Shown in pieces: positions 17,495 through 25,951 of a stretch of 64,000 bases of DNA. Source of the stretch: Mesorhizobium sp. Lineage in GTDB: Bacteria; Pseudomonadota; Alphaproteobacteria; Rhizobiales; Rhizobiaceae. The stretch is taken from assembly GCA_004017275.1 (NCBI GenBank), contig SAKE01000005.1, positions 1 through 64,000 on the forward strand, given 5' to 3'. The translations under genes and the position numbers were made by a program. How positions within the stretch are numbered: position 1 is the first letter of the stretch; the number at the start of each line of letters is the position of its first letter. The notes beneath the pieces are model-generated. The model was given only the letters and a program-made list of their open reading frames with translations, made no database searches and was not told where the DNA came from.

Positions 17495-18241
17495 ATGATA
17501 CCAATCTACATCGGGTATGATCCACGCGAAGCCCGAGTTCTGGACGTAGCGCGGTGGAGCGCCTTCCGGCGGACAAGCACGCCGCTGGAGATACAGCCAC
17601 TTGTGCTCAGAGACCTTGAAGCTCAAGGAATCATGAAGCGGCCGATGGAGATACGTGACGGCCGGCTCTGGTGCCCGATTTCCGAGGCGCCGATGGCAAC
17701 CGAATTTGCCATATCGCGCTTTGCCGTTCCGTTTATGGGGCAAAGCGGCTGGGCCATGTTCTGCGATTGTGACGTTCTGTTTCTGAAGGATCCAGTCAAG
17801 CTGCTCGATCTGGTCGACCCTTCCTACGCGATTATGGCCGTCAAGCACCGGCAACGCGAATCCGAAGCGGTCAAGATGGACGGACAAACGCAGACGTTCT
17901 ATCGCCGCAAAAACTGGTCGTCGGTCGTTTTGTGGAATTTAGATCATCCCGCCAACAAAAGGCTGACCAAAGAGATGCTTAATACGTGGCCCGGACGTGA
18001 CCTCCACGCCTTCAAATGGCTTGAGGACGATGAGATCGGGGAATTGCCTCTGGAATGGAACTACCTCGTAGGGGCTTCGGCTTCCGAACTCGACCCCGCC
18101 GATGTCTCGCTGGCGCACTACACGCTCGGCGGTCCTTGGTTCGCGGGCTGGTCCGGAGCGACGCAATGGGACGAATTGTGGCGCCGAGAAGAGAGCATTC
18201 TGCGCGCGTTTGAGGAAAATGCGGTTCAGATCCCCGTATGA
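17495..18241 (+). CDS. Glycosyltransferase (GT-A, GT8-like)
   Basis: 248 residues from the ATG at 17495. The N-terminus IPIYIGYDPREARVLDVA and the DCD motif in WAMFCDCDVLFLKDP (metal-binding DxD) mark a nucleotide-sugar-dependent GT-A glycosyltransferase. KMDGQTQTFYRRKNWSSVVL and LPLEWNYLVG recur in a family found in alphaproteobacteria and phages. It overlaps the next gene by four bases (ATGA), so the pair is co-translated. Acceptor and sugar are unknown; surface polysaccharide modification is possible. Confidence 0.75.
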   Translation: MIPIYIGYDPREARVLDVARWSAFRRTSTPLEIQPLVLRDLEAQGIMKRPMEIRDGRLWCPISEAPMATEFAISRFAVPFMGQSGWAMFCDCDVLFLKDPVKLLDLVDPSYAIMAVKHRQRESEAVKMDGQTQTFYRRKNWSSVVLWNLDHPANKRLTKEMLNTWPGRDLHAFKWLEDDEIGELPLEWNYLVGASASELDPADVSLAHYTLGGPWFAGWSGATQWDELWRREESILRAFEENAVQIPV

Positions 18242-18936
18242 AAATGCCGCTTTCGGATCTCTTGCCAACCCTCTCAAAACCAATTCTTCGCTTGCCCAGG
18301 GGCACGGGTCCCGCATTGGTGATGGGTTCGGCGCCGAATTTTCGCCTCCCGGAGGGGCATGATGGCGATTGGGCGCTTGTGACCGTCAATGCTTCCCAGC
18401 TTTTGGCGGAAACCTTCGGCCTCCCCGTTCCTGATATCGCCCTCATCCGCCGCGGCATTTTAGTCGGCGACAGCGAGCAGGATTTTTATAAGCGTGATTT
18501 GTTGAAAGGCCGGCAGGCAAAGCACCTGATCGTCCCGATTTGGCCTGATGTCGAGGACAAGCTGAAAGCCGGTTGTCGCACCTTCAACTATCATTATGAC
18601 ACCTTGCAGGCGCTTACCAAATGGCAGCTTGCCAAGATCGTCTGGCGGCTTAGCGGCAAATATCATGTGTCCCGCGGCTGGCATCGGAAGATCTCCACCG
18701 GCGTTTTCGCGATCACGCTAGCGCGTTTCGCCGGTTTCGCTCCTGTTGTCGTCAGCGGGTTTTCCCTGTCCCAAGCCGGGCATGGATACGACACCCGAAA
18801 TGCCTTTCGATATCATGTCGACGAAGATGCGGATCTGCTTCGACGGATGGTGAGAAGAGGTGAGCCAATCTACGCAGAGGATAGAGACTTCGCTGCGGAA
18901 AGTGGTTTGCCCCTGTGGCAGGGACAGATGCGATGA
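18238..18936 (+). CDS. Hypothetical protein co-transcribed with the glycosyltransferase
   Basis: 232 residues; ATGs at 18238 and 18244 are both possible starts. The beginning (GPALVMGSAPNFRLPEG, DWALVTVNASQLL) looks like a nucleotide-binding strand-loop seen in sialyltransferase-like and Maf/DUF115-like proteins, but I cannot assign a family. VVVSGFSLSQAGHGYDTRN in the C-terminal half may hold an active-site His. The four-base overlap with the glycosyltransferase indicates a shared pathway. Confidence 0.6.
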   Translation: MKMPLSDLLPTLSKPILRLPRGTGPALVMGSAPNFRLPEGHDGDWALVTVNASQLLAETFGLPVPDIALIRRGILVGDSEQDFYKRDLLKGRQAKHLIVPIWPDVEDKLKAGCRTFNYHYDTLQALTKWQLAKIVWRLSGKYHVSRGWHRKISTGVFAITLARFAGFAPVVVSGFSLSQAGHGYDTRNAFRYHVDEDADLLRRMVRRGEPIYAEDRDFAAESGLPLWQGQMR

Positions 18937-19173
18937 TGGCGAGGCCGAACGGCGACAATGGCCAAGGACTCGAGGCTTCGTCTTAGCTGGTTTTACCTTT
19001 GCTTGTTATCGCAAGGGACAGTCCACAGTGGAAGACAGGGGATTTCTACGAAGCTCGCAATATGGCGGGCTATCCCGAACCTTTAACGACCGTGCTCCGA
19101 TGTTGAGAGATATCCCTTAGCCGGAACCGTGAGCTCGATTAGCGAAAGGCAGCCAAACCGCAGCGCGAAGCAT

Positions 19174-19300
19174 TCAAGCCGTCTTCTGCGTCACCAGCCC
19201 CAACTCCTCCCCCATCGCTCCGCGCATCAAAAACTTCTGCGGCAAGCCGGGTGACCGTCATCGGCAATTCGCTGCGGAAGCGGATGTGGTGGGGGATTTT
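19174..19300. repeat. Degenerate duplicate of the acyl-CoA synthetase 3' end (copy 1)
   Basis: About 89% identical (roughly 14 differences, one a single-base indel) to 27244-27369, in the same orientation and 8,070 bases away. It covers the codons for the last ~42 residues of the acyl-CoA synthetase and its stop, but an extra base breaks the frame. No upstream part of that gene is present here. It marks the left edge of the accessory block. Confidence 0.85.
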
Positions 19301-19355
19301 CACGTTGCTTCACAAGAGGACATCGGCGCTGCTACGCGTTCTTGCGAAGGATGCA

Positions 19356-20474
19356 TCAAATCTGAAACAACCCCTTAGTTGTTTGAAGGCCCGACGCGTT
19401 TGGAGCGACCATCGCCATTGCCTGGCTTGAGAGTCTAAGATGGTCTTTCAACACCGCGTTGACGATCGAGCGGACATCGGTGGTGACCGCTAAGTCGGTC
19501 ACCTCGTGGAGCTGATCTGGCGCCAATCCGGGCCAGCGACCCGCGATCCGCCCCCCGGCTATCGCACCACCCATCAAGAACGCCACGCTGGCACCACCAT
19601 GGTCGGTGCCGCCTTGCTCGTTGAAGTGGATAGAGCGCCCGAATTCCGTAATGCCGAGCACAACGGTTTGACGCCAGATCGCGGCTGCTGCTTCCGAGAA
19701 AGCGACGACGCCACGCGCCAATGTCCCAAGGGTCGCCGAAAGACGCTCTCCCTGAGCAACGTGGGTATCGATGCCGTCCAACTGCAGCAGGGCCACGCGC
19801 GGACCGTCCGGCCTGGACAGCGCCTGCGCCGCGGAGGTCGCCGCTGCGGCAAAGCTGGCAGCACTCAGCGCATGTCGCCGTGCAAGCAACGTCTGCACCG
19901 CGTCTCCGGCTGAACCAGACGCCTCACCGAGGCAAAGGTGGGCGATGTCAAGTCCGGGATTGGCCAACACAAGATCGAAAAGCACATCATTCGAGAGGTC
20001 GGCCGGCGCTGGACGCCAGATTGGTTGCCTTCCCTGCGACAGCACCGAAGCGGCTCTTCCTGGCCAGCCAAAATCGCCGCCGTCGACATCGCCGTCGAAC
20101 AGGACCCTCTGCGCGACGCCATGCGATTTCCCGATACCCGGGATGCCCGTCGCGGGCAGGATCAGCAGTTCGCCGGCCGAATAGAACGGAGCAAGAGGTT
20201 CCAGCGCCGGATGAAGCGCAAACAGCGGATCAAGCTTCCCGCCGAACGCGTCGTCGGAGGCGTCAAGTTCTCTCGCCCTGCCTCGCACTCGCGGGAAATC
20301 CGGATCATCATAGGGCGGCAGCGCGGCCAGCGCATCAAGTCCGCCCCGAAGGTGAACGACCAGTAGTCGCGGGTGGCTGTCGCCAGAAAAAACCGCCGAA
20401 GCACGCCCTGCGCTCGTCCCAAACAGCGAGGTAAGACCCAAACACTGGAGGGCCGCACGGCGCGTCAATTGCAT
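19356..20474 (-). CDS. DUF1501 family exported protein
   Basis: 372 residues. The N-terminus TRRAALQCLGLTSLFG looks like a twin-arginine-type signal. Family features: LLVVHLRGGLDALAAL, GIGKSHGVAQRVLFDGD, ITEFGRSIHFNEQGGTDHG and AFLMGGAIAGGRIAGRWPGL, the alkaline-phosphatase/sulfatase-like fold called DUF1501. Such genes usually pair with a DUF1800 gene; none is here. Instead the start overlaps the stop of an S8 protease gene by 10 bases. The function is unknown, probably periplasmic. Confidence 0.85.
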   Translation of the reverse strand: MQLTRRAALQCLGLTSLFGTSAGRASAVFSGDSHPRLLVVHLRGGLDALAALPPYDDPDFPRVRGRARELDASDDAFGGKLDPLFALHPALEPLAPFYSAGELLILPATGIPGIGKSHGVAQRVLFDGDVDGGDFGWPGRAASVLSQGRQPIWRPAPADLSNDVLFDLVLANPGLDIAHLCLGEASGSAGDAVQTLLARRHALSAASFAAAATSAAQALSRPDGPRVALLQLDGIDTHVAQGERLSATLGTLARGVVAFSEAAAAIWRQTVVLGITEFGRSIHFNEQGGTDHGGASVAFLMGGAIAGGRIAGRWPGLAPDQLHEVTDLAVTTDVRSIVNAVLKDHLRLSSQAMAMVAPNASGLQTTKGLFQI

Positions 20475-21832
20475 GTCGGATAATCCGGATCAGTGACGTC
20501 CGGCTTTCCTGCCGTCGAATATCCAAGCTGATCGGCATTTGGGATCACGCTCTTTTTGATCGGGACCTTTGGCAAATTCGCAGGGTTCCGAGCCAGCAGT
20601 CCTGCCAGAACTGGAGCGGCAAGGGATGTCCCCGAACAGATATTCTGTCTTAGCTTGTGATTGTCTGTGCTCCGCCAAAGCACCTGGACGCCAACGCCGG
20701 GCTCGGACATGGCCGCGCCAAAAGCGCCGCCATTCCAAGGCAGATCACACCAATCGCCTGAAACGGTGCTGCACGCGCCAGTGCCGGTCGTGCCGGCCTT
20801 GATATATGTGCTGTCGGATGCCGAGACACTTTGGATGAAGCCTTGCGTCGGGTTTGGAGAAACGTATTCCGACGCATTCGCCGGGAAAAAGGATTGTACC
20901 CACGACGGCTCGTCGTCTTCCTGCGCATTGCCCGCCGCAATCACAATGCGGACCTGCTTGTTTGCGATCTCAAACAGCAGCTTGTCCATCTGGCCAAGCA
21001 GGTCTATCTGGCCACCCTTCCTCGCGGTCTCCATGAACTCCGCGCCCCAGCTGATGTTCAGGATTTGGCCGGCGGACGCGTTATCACGAACATATTGCAG
21101 GGCGACAAGCGGCGGTCCGACGATCTTCGACTTCTTGTCCTCAAATGCCTTGACAATCTTGAGCGGCACACCGGGGCTGACCCCAACGATGCCAAGGTAT
21201 TGACCGCTTGTTCCACTTTGCACACGCATTCCACCAATAATGCCTGCAACCATCGTGCCGTGACCTTGATGGTCTGGCACGCCGATGACCTTGCTGCATG
21301 GAGTGACCATACAGTTGATCCGTTCCGAAATAATAAGAAGCCCGTTTGTGACGACGTCGTCGTCGACACCACTATCGATGATCCAGACCGCGGACCCGTT
21401 GGTCACAGGACTGGGCGACCCGATTACTCTGCAAACGCTCGGCTGCACCAGCTTGTCACCCATCACAGGCTCTAGCCGACGGCGTGCTTCGCAAGCGCCA
21501 TCCGCGAACAGGCTTACTTCAAGGGAGTCCGGTTCCTGATACCCCTGCGATCGAAGCTTGTCAGATTCCTCGTCGGTAAAGCTTCCAGTGACCAGGCTAA
21601 ATCCCAGGTCCGGCATGTCGACAGCCTGCAGTGCTTCCCCCAACGGATTGATCTTGTTCAGGTTGGCGATGCTCGTTCGAAATATATCCTTGTCCGCAAG
21701 TGGCGCGATGAATGTGCGTTGCATAACTTGTGGCTCGTCGGGGGGTTCGTCCGCGTACACAATAATGGGCGCGGAAAGAATGGCGGCGAGCTGATATGTA
21801 ATGATAAAAGTCACAAGCCAGGCGAGCTTCAT
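20465..21832 (-). CDS. Secreted S8 (subtilisin-like) serine protease
   Basis: 455 residues with a hydrophobic N-terminal signal (LAWLVTFIITYQLAAILSAP). The catalytic triad is complete: D153 in WIIDSGVDD, H191 in QGHGTMVAG and S403 in CSGTSLAAP, with the oxyanion Asn302 in AAGNAQ. Residues ~35-140 form an unassigned prodomain-like region. Two nearby Cys pairs suggest disulfides, fitting export. It overlaps the DUF1501 gene downstream, and a hypothetical gene is divergent upstream. The substrate is unknown; maturation of an exported product is one possibility. Confidence 0.88.
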   Translation of the reverse strand: MKLAWLVTFIITYQLAAILSAPIIVYADEPPDEPQVMQRTFIAPLADKDIFRTSIANLNKINPLGEALQAVDMPDLGFSLVTGSFTDEESDKLRSQGYQEPDSLEVSLFADGACEARRRLEPVMGDKLVQPSVCRVIGSPSPVTNGSAVWIIDSGVDDDVVTNGLLIISERINCMVTPCSKVIGVPDHQGHGTMVAGIIGGMRVQSGTSGQYLGIVGVSPGVPLKIVKAFEDKKSKIVGPPLVALQYVRDNASAGQILNISWGAEFMETARKGGQIDLLGQMDKLLFEIANKQVRIVIAAGNAQEDDEPSWVQSFFPANASEYVSPNPTQGFIQSVSASDSTYIKAGTTGTGACSTVSGDWCDLPWNGGAFGAAMSEPGVGVQVLWRSTDNHKLRQNICSGTSLAAPVLAGLLARNPANLPKVPIKKSVIPNADQLGYSTAGKPDVTDPDYPTCN

Positions 21833-21969
21833 GAATCCCTACCGTCTGCTGGTCGACTGGCTGACAGAATGCTCCCAATAGCTCTATCTGTCCACGGCCA
21901 CCTCCTTGCCGCCAAAGAAAAAGCAGCCTAGGTTGTCACGCACGCCTCAAAGCGCGGGGAGCAACGCTT

Positions 21970-22551
21970 GTGCCCAAGGTGAAACTCAAGCAAGGCCGAC
22001 AGGCCCAGGAGATTGGCGCGACGCTCGTGGGGGCTTGGCTAAAGGCTTTGCCGCCCGCGTTCACGGCGACCATATCAGCAGTAGGTTCGACCGGCCCTTT
22101 GAGTATAACCGTCAACGTGCCGAACGCATTCATGCTCAATGACGTCATAGCTCTGCGCACTAAAGACAAGACCGGCGGCGTTCGAAGTGTGATGGTAGGA
22201 CCGATCACCGCGGGCACTTCGGGAAGAACCTTTCGTGTAGTTGATCTTGCCGGTGTCGATATCGATTACAAAGGCAAAAGTTTGGTGAATGGCGTGGCGT
22301 CGAAAGTAAAAGACTTGAACGATGCTACTCTTCGTAGCGAAGTCACTATTGTTCTGGAGCAAATCGTCGACGCGAAAGTGAAACTGGTGTGCGATGCCCC
22401 AACGGAGCTGACTGTAGTCCTGCCAGCCCTGCCGGAAGGCATCGTCACGCGAGAGGACCTGCTGGATTACCTAGGGACGTACCACAACAACGCGCAGGGT
22501 CGGCACTATCATGAAGAGCTTGCGTCCGCGGTCCTTTTCGGCTGCCGATAG
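21970..22551 (+). CDS. Hypothetical protein, 193 residues
   Basis: GTG start at 21970; no upstream ATG in frame. The sequence is rich in Val, Thr and Gly with predicted beta strands (LSITVNVPNAFMLNDVIALR, SVMVGPITAG, TFRVVDLAGVDIDYKG, ELTVVLPALPEG) and a helical, charged C-terminus (TREDLLDYLGTYHNN). It has no signal peptide and no family I recognise. It is divergent from the S8 protease and converges on the adenylate cyclase gene, with 12 bases between their ends. It could be a partner of either. Confidence 0.6.
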   Translation: MPKVKLKQGRQAQEIGATLVGAWLKALPPAFTATISAVGSTGPLSITVNVPNAFMLNDVIALRTKDKTGGVRSVMVGPITAGTSGRTFRVVDLAGVDIDYKGKSLVNGVASKVKDLNDATLRSEVTIVLEQIVDAKVKLVCDAPTELTVVLPALPEGIVTREDLLDYLGTYHNNAQGRHYHEELASAVLFGCR

Positions 22552-22563
22552 CAAACTTCAATT

Positions 22564-24297
22564 TCACTCCGGTAACCCTGCGGCGAGCAGCCCCTTGAAC
22601 AGCGTGGCCCGATCCTCCTCCAGCCGATAGGGCTCCTTGGCCACAAATCGACGGCAAGAAAAGCTGGGCGTACCCGCCAACACGCGAGCCGCATACAACT
22701 TTGCGTCGCTGTCCCGGCCAAGCACCGAGCTCGAAGCGGCCATGTAGGCGGTAACCCATGCCGGCATAGTCGACGAACGGCTCAAAGCGACCAGTGCCGA
22801 CTCGGGCCGGCCCGCAATGAAGTGGACGATGCCGCGAAACGGCCAATACCAGGATGGTTCGTAGAGTGGATCGAGCACCTGCGCCCGCTCGAACCATTGC
22901 ATGGCGCGATCCGGCTCGCCGCCAAATGTGTAGAGGGTGCCGAGATAAGAAACCTGCTCGGGATCATTCGGATTGAGGTAGAGGGCTCGTGCGTAGAGTT
23001 GCGCGGCGACATCGAAGTCTCGCAAGTGCAGCAGCACCCAGCCGAGAATGTTGAGGCAAACCGGATCGTTGGCGGAGAGCGCCACCGCCTTCTTGGCGAT
23101 TGCATGCGCCTCGTCGAGCAGGGCATCCGAAGATCCCATGTCGCGAAACCATTCCAGCTGCTTGTAGTGAGCCAGCTTGGCGTAGGCGCGCCCATAGGTC
23201 GGATCGAGGTCGATGGCGCGCTGAAACCATTGCCTGGCTTCCGCTTCGGACGCGAGGTCGCCTAGCGGCAGGGCGTTGCCGCGCAGCACGCACTCATAGG
23301 CCGCCAGGTTGGCCGGCGGCTTGCGTCGCGCCTTCTCAGCACCCGCTGCCTTGAGCCGCCCGATAACTGTGCCCACGATCTTGCGAACCAGTTCGTCCTG
23401 CACATCGAATATATCCTGATCGTCGCTGTCATAATGCTCGGCCCAAACGTCACCGCCGGACGTGGCGTCAACCAGTTCGCACGACAGGCGGATGCGCTTC
23501 CCCATCCTCCGGATTCGCCCCGCAAGCTCGAAATCGAGCCCGATTTCCGAGACCAGCTGCGGCAGGTCCACATCCTTGAGCCGCATCGAGGTATGATATG
23601 ACGCGACGGAGAGCTGCGTGAACCGCGTCAGCTCGGTAATCACGTCTTCTGTGAACCCTTCGCTGAAATAGGGTTCCACGCCGCCGGTGCTGACAAATGG
23701 GCGAACCAGGATCGATGGCGTGTTCGAGCCCGAAGTCTCGACGCCGATCCTCGGAGTGAGGCCGTCGGGTCTGTGAATAAGTGAGTAGACTGCTACGGGT
23801 CGTGGAATGTTCTTGAGCTGAAACTCACCGCAATATTCGAAGGGTAATTGCAGCCCTCCACGGACCTCCTCATGGACTTTTGCCGAAAGGCAAATGCCTC
23901 CGGGGGCTGCAATCTGTTCAAGGCGTGCAGCCACGTTTACCCCGTCGCCGAACACGTCTCCATCGCCGTCGACGATGATGTCGCCGAAATTAATGCCCAT
24001 TCGAAGCAACAGACCGGGCAGCGATCGCTCGGGGCTTGCGAGATAGGCCTGAATAGCCACGCCACACCGGACCGCTTCGACCGCGCTGAGGAACTCCGCA
24101 ACGACCCCGTCGCCGGTATTCTTTACAACGCGGCCGTCATGCCGATGAACGTAGCCTGGGATCTCGTCGTGCATCAGCGTTCGGACGCGGGTGAACGTGC
24201 CTTCCTCGTCTTCCGCCATTTGTTGCGAATAGCCGACCACATCGGCGACGACGATCGCAGTCAGGCGTCGCTTCAGGGTTCCGTTGCTTACGGTCAA
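22564..24297 (-). CDS. Class III adenylate/guanylate cyclase with TolB-like and TPR domains
   Basis: 577 residues if started at the TTG 24297; a GTG at 24465 would add 56 poorly conserved residues and overlap the YcaO gene. Residues ~10-180 form a class III cyclase domain (RRLTAIVVADVVGYS with metal Asp19, VVKNTGDGVVAEF with Lys59 and Asp63). A TolB-N-like segment follows (EPYFSEGFTEDVITEL, DFELAGRIRR, DVWAEHYD), then several TPR repeats to the end. Rhizobia have many such proteins; they make cAMP or sense signals in the cytoplasm. The gene is divergent from YcaO. Confidence 0.87.
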   Translation of the reverse strand: MTVSNGTLKRRLTAIVVADVVGYSQQMAEDEEGTFTRVRTLMHDEIPGYVHRHDGRVVKNTGDGVVAEFLSAVEAVRCGVAIQAYLASPERSLPGLLLRMGINFGDIIVDGDGDVFGDGVNVAARLEQIAAPGGICLSAKVHEEVRGGLQLPFEYCGEFQLKNIPRPVAVYSLIHRPDGLTPRIGVETSGSNTPSILVRPFVSTGGVEPYFSEGFTEDVITELTRFTQLSVASYHTSMRLKDVDLPQLVSEIGLDFELAGRIRRMGKRIRLSCELVDATSGGDVWAEHYDSDDQDIFDVQDELVRKIVGTVIGRLKAAGAEKARRKPPANLAAYECVLRGNALPLGDLASEAEARQWFQRAIDLDPTYGRAYAKLAHYKQLEWFRDMGSSDALLDEAHAIAKKAVALSANDPVCLNILGWVLLHLRDFDVAAQLYARALYLNPNDPEQVSYLGTLYTFGGEPDRAMQWFERAQVLDPLYEPSWYWPFRGIVHFIAGRPESALVALSRSSTMPAWVTAYMAASSSVLGRDSDAKLYAARVLAGTPSFSCRRFVAKEPYRLEEDRATLFKGLLAAGLPE

Positions 24298-24321
24298 TCC
24301 ATACTTTGGGGTCAATCCATA
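24292..24321. repeat. Tandem 12-base direct repeat at the cyclase start
   Basis: GGTCAATCCATA occurs at 24292-24303 and 24310-24321 (18-base period, six codons). Each copy holds an in-frame TTG on the minus strand, so the choice of cyclase start depends on this repeat. It lies in the divergent cyclase/YcaO control region and may be an operator. Confidence 0.5.
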
Positions 24322-24448
24322 CCTCGGTCGGACGTCCGAACGTACTTTAGCACATTTGCATGATGCTATGGCGCATGACAGCGTGTAAACTGCTGCACGA
24401 AGAGCGTCGGACGTACGACAGAGCGAAATCCGTTCAGAAGCGCTCGCA

Positions 24449-25699
24449 ATGCGAAATATCCGCACATTCGAGGTCTGCGTGGGGTCTAGTCTTCTTTATG
24501 GCCCGGTGGTGATCTCGGACCCATTGCTCGGATGTCCCCTCACTGTGGCGGCCGGCCGCGTTCGCGCCGCCAGGGATGGCGATGAGAGCACTTACTTCGT
24601 CTCTGGGTGGGGCACGACAGTCGAGCAGGCGCTGCAAGGCTGCCTTTATGAGGCAGACGAGACCTACTTCGCCCAGATCATTCCCGAGAGGCGAATTCTC
24701 CGGTTGTGTGCCAACGCGATTGATGGGCGGGTCGTCGAGCCCCCCAGCATCCTGCTTTTCAGCGAAGAGCAATATGACCGGCGAGAGGCGGGGAACCGAC
24801 AGCCCACACCCCGCAACACGGTTCCGGCCCGCTGGGATAGATCCGCGCCTGAAGACTGGATCCTGAGTGACGACAAGCTCGGTACGGAGCAAGCTTGGGT
24901 GCCCGCGGGGCTGTGTTTCCTGGGATATGATCCCGGTGGCGAGGAATTATCTCTGCCGGCTGCCGACTCGAACGGACTTGCGCTGGGGATCAACCCTGAG
25001 GACGCTGCGATGAGCGCACTTCTCGAGCTGATAGAGCGAGATGCGACCTCTATCTGGTGGTACAATCGACTTGTTCTGCCTCGAATCGATCCGAAGTCGA
25101 TGGCAAGCGACACCGTATCTTCTTACGAGGATTGGCTTGGGCGCCGAGGTCGCGAATTGCGGCTTCTGCGACTTACGTTGGATCTGGCGGTGCCAATAGT
25201 TGCGGCAATCTCCAGCGATAGTTCCGGCCGTTGTCCGGCGATGGGATTTGCGGCAGGCGCATCGTGGTCAGCGGCTGCCACAAGGGCGGTTGGCGAGCTT
25301 GCTCAATGCGAAGCGAACCTTGCTCTGCTCTCCCAACAGGCGCAGCGACAGGGAACGACCCGCTTTACGCCCGGGGCGTGGCAACTTTATCGCTGGCATC
25401 AAGAGACGGATCTTGGGCTGTGTCCATATTTGCAGGGTGGGAATAGCGGCCCTGCCTGCGCGGATGAATCGACACTTGACTACGCCTCATGCGTCAAACT
25501 CTGCCACGAACGAAACCTGGGGATATTCGCCGTCATCCTGATGCAGGATGAGCAGCGGTCCCTTGTCCGCATTTTCGCTCCGGGCTTACGTTCGACCAAA
25601 CCAAGGTTTGGTCCGGGCAGGCTCTATTCTGTTCCAAGCACTCTTGGCCTCAGGCCTGCGAACTCAAATCCCATATGCCGAGACCCTTTCCCGTTTTAG
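24449..25699 (+). CDS. YcaO-domain ATP-dependent cyclodehydratase, no partner genes
   Basis: 416 residues. YcaO proteins use ATP to turn Cys/Ser/Thr of peptides into azolines, or to make thioamides or amidines. ATP/Mg residues fit the family: ExxE at 68/71 (GCLYEADETYF), ELIERD at 193-197 (SALLELIERDATSIWWYNRL) and ELAQ at 283-286. LVRIFAPGLRST and GRLYSVPSTLG are typical. The C-terminus DPFPF resembles the proline-rich tail of azoline-forming members. No E1-like, TfuA, dehydrogenase or clear precursor gene is adjacent. Confidence 0.88.
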   Translation: MRNIRTFEVCVGSSLLYGPVVISDPLLGCPLTVAAGRVRAARDGDESTYFVSGWGTTVEQALQGCLYEADETYFAQIIPERRILRLCANAIDGRVVEPPSILLFSEEQYDRREAGNRQPTPRNTVPARWDRSAPEDWILSDDKLGTEQAWVPAGLCFLGYDPGGEELSLPAADSNGLALGINPEDAAMSALLELIERDATSIWWYNRLVLPRIDPKSMASDTVSSYEDWLGRRGRELRLLRLTLDLAVPIVAAISSDSSGRCPAMGFAAGASWSAAATRAVGELAQCEANLALLSQQAQRQGTTRFTPGAWQLYRWHQETDLGLCPYLQGGNSGPACADESTLDYASCVKLCHERNLGIFAVILMQDEQRSLVRIFAPGLRSTKPRFGPGRLYSVPSTLGLRPANSNPICRDPFPF

Positions 25700-25880
25700 C
25701 GCCGAAACCAAGGCTGCTGCAAAGTTCCAATTCGGGACCGAACACCGGGGAGCATGCTCTACCGCTGCAGCTTCGTTAAAGCGGCCATTCCGCCGTCGGC
25801 CCCGATTGAGACGTCCATTACCTCGTCGCCGTCGTCGACAGTTGGCCCAAAGCAACCCAACCACAAAGCTAAGCCAGCCC

Positions 25881-25916
25881 TCAAGTCGTCCTCTGCACCA
25901 CAGCCCCAGTTCCTCG
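25881..25916. repeat. Short relic of the acyl-CoA synthetase 3' end (copy 2)
   Basis: About 29 of 36 aligned positions match the terminal 36 bases of the acyl-CoA synthetase gene including its stop (27244-27279), same orientation, with one gap. On the minus strand it still reads like EELGL then, after the gap, QxT and TGA. It lies exactly between the YcaO gene and the antiporter gene. It is short, so chance similarity is not excluded. Confidence 0.5.
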
Positions 25917-25951
25917 TCGCCGCCTCTAATTGCCAGCCCTAGCCAAAGTTT

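Noticed and set aside
24449..24465. Overlap of the YcaO start with a GTG start of the cyclase on the other strand
   Set aside because: The extra 56 residues of the cyclase from that GTG are Cys/Ser-rich and not cyclase-like; a start near 24297 is more likely.
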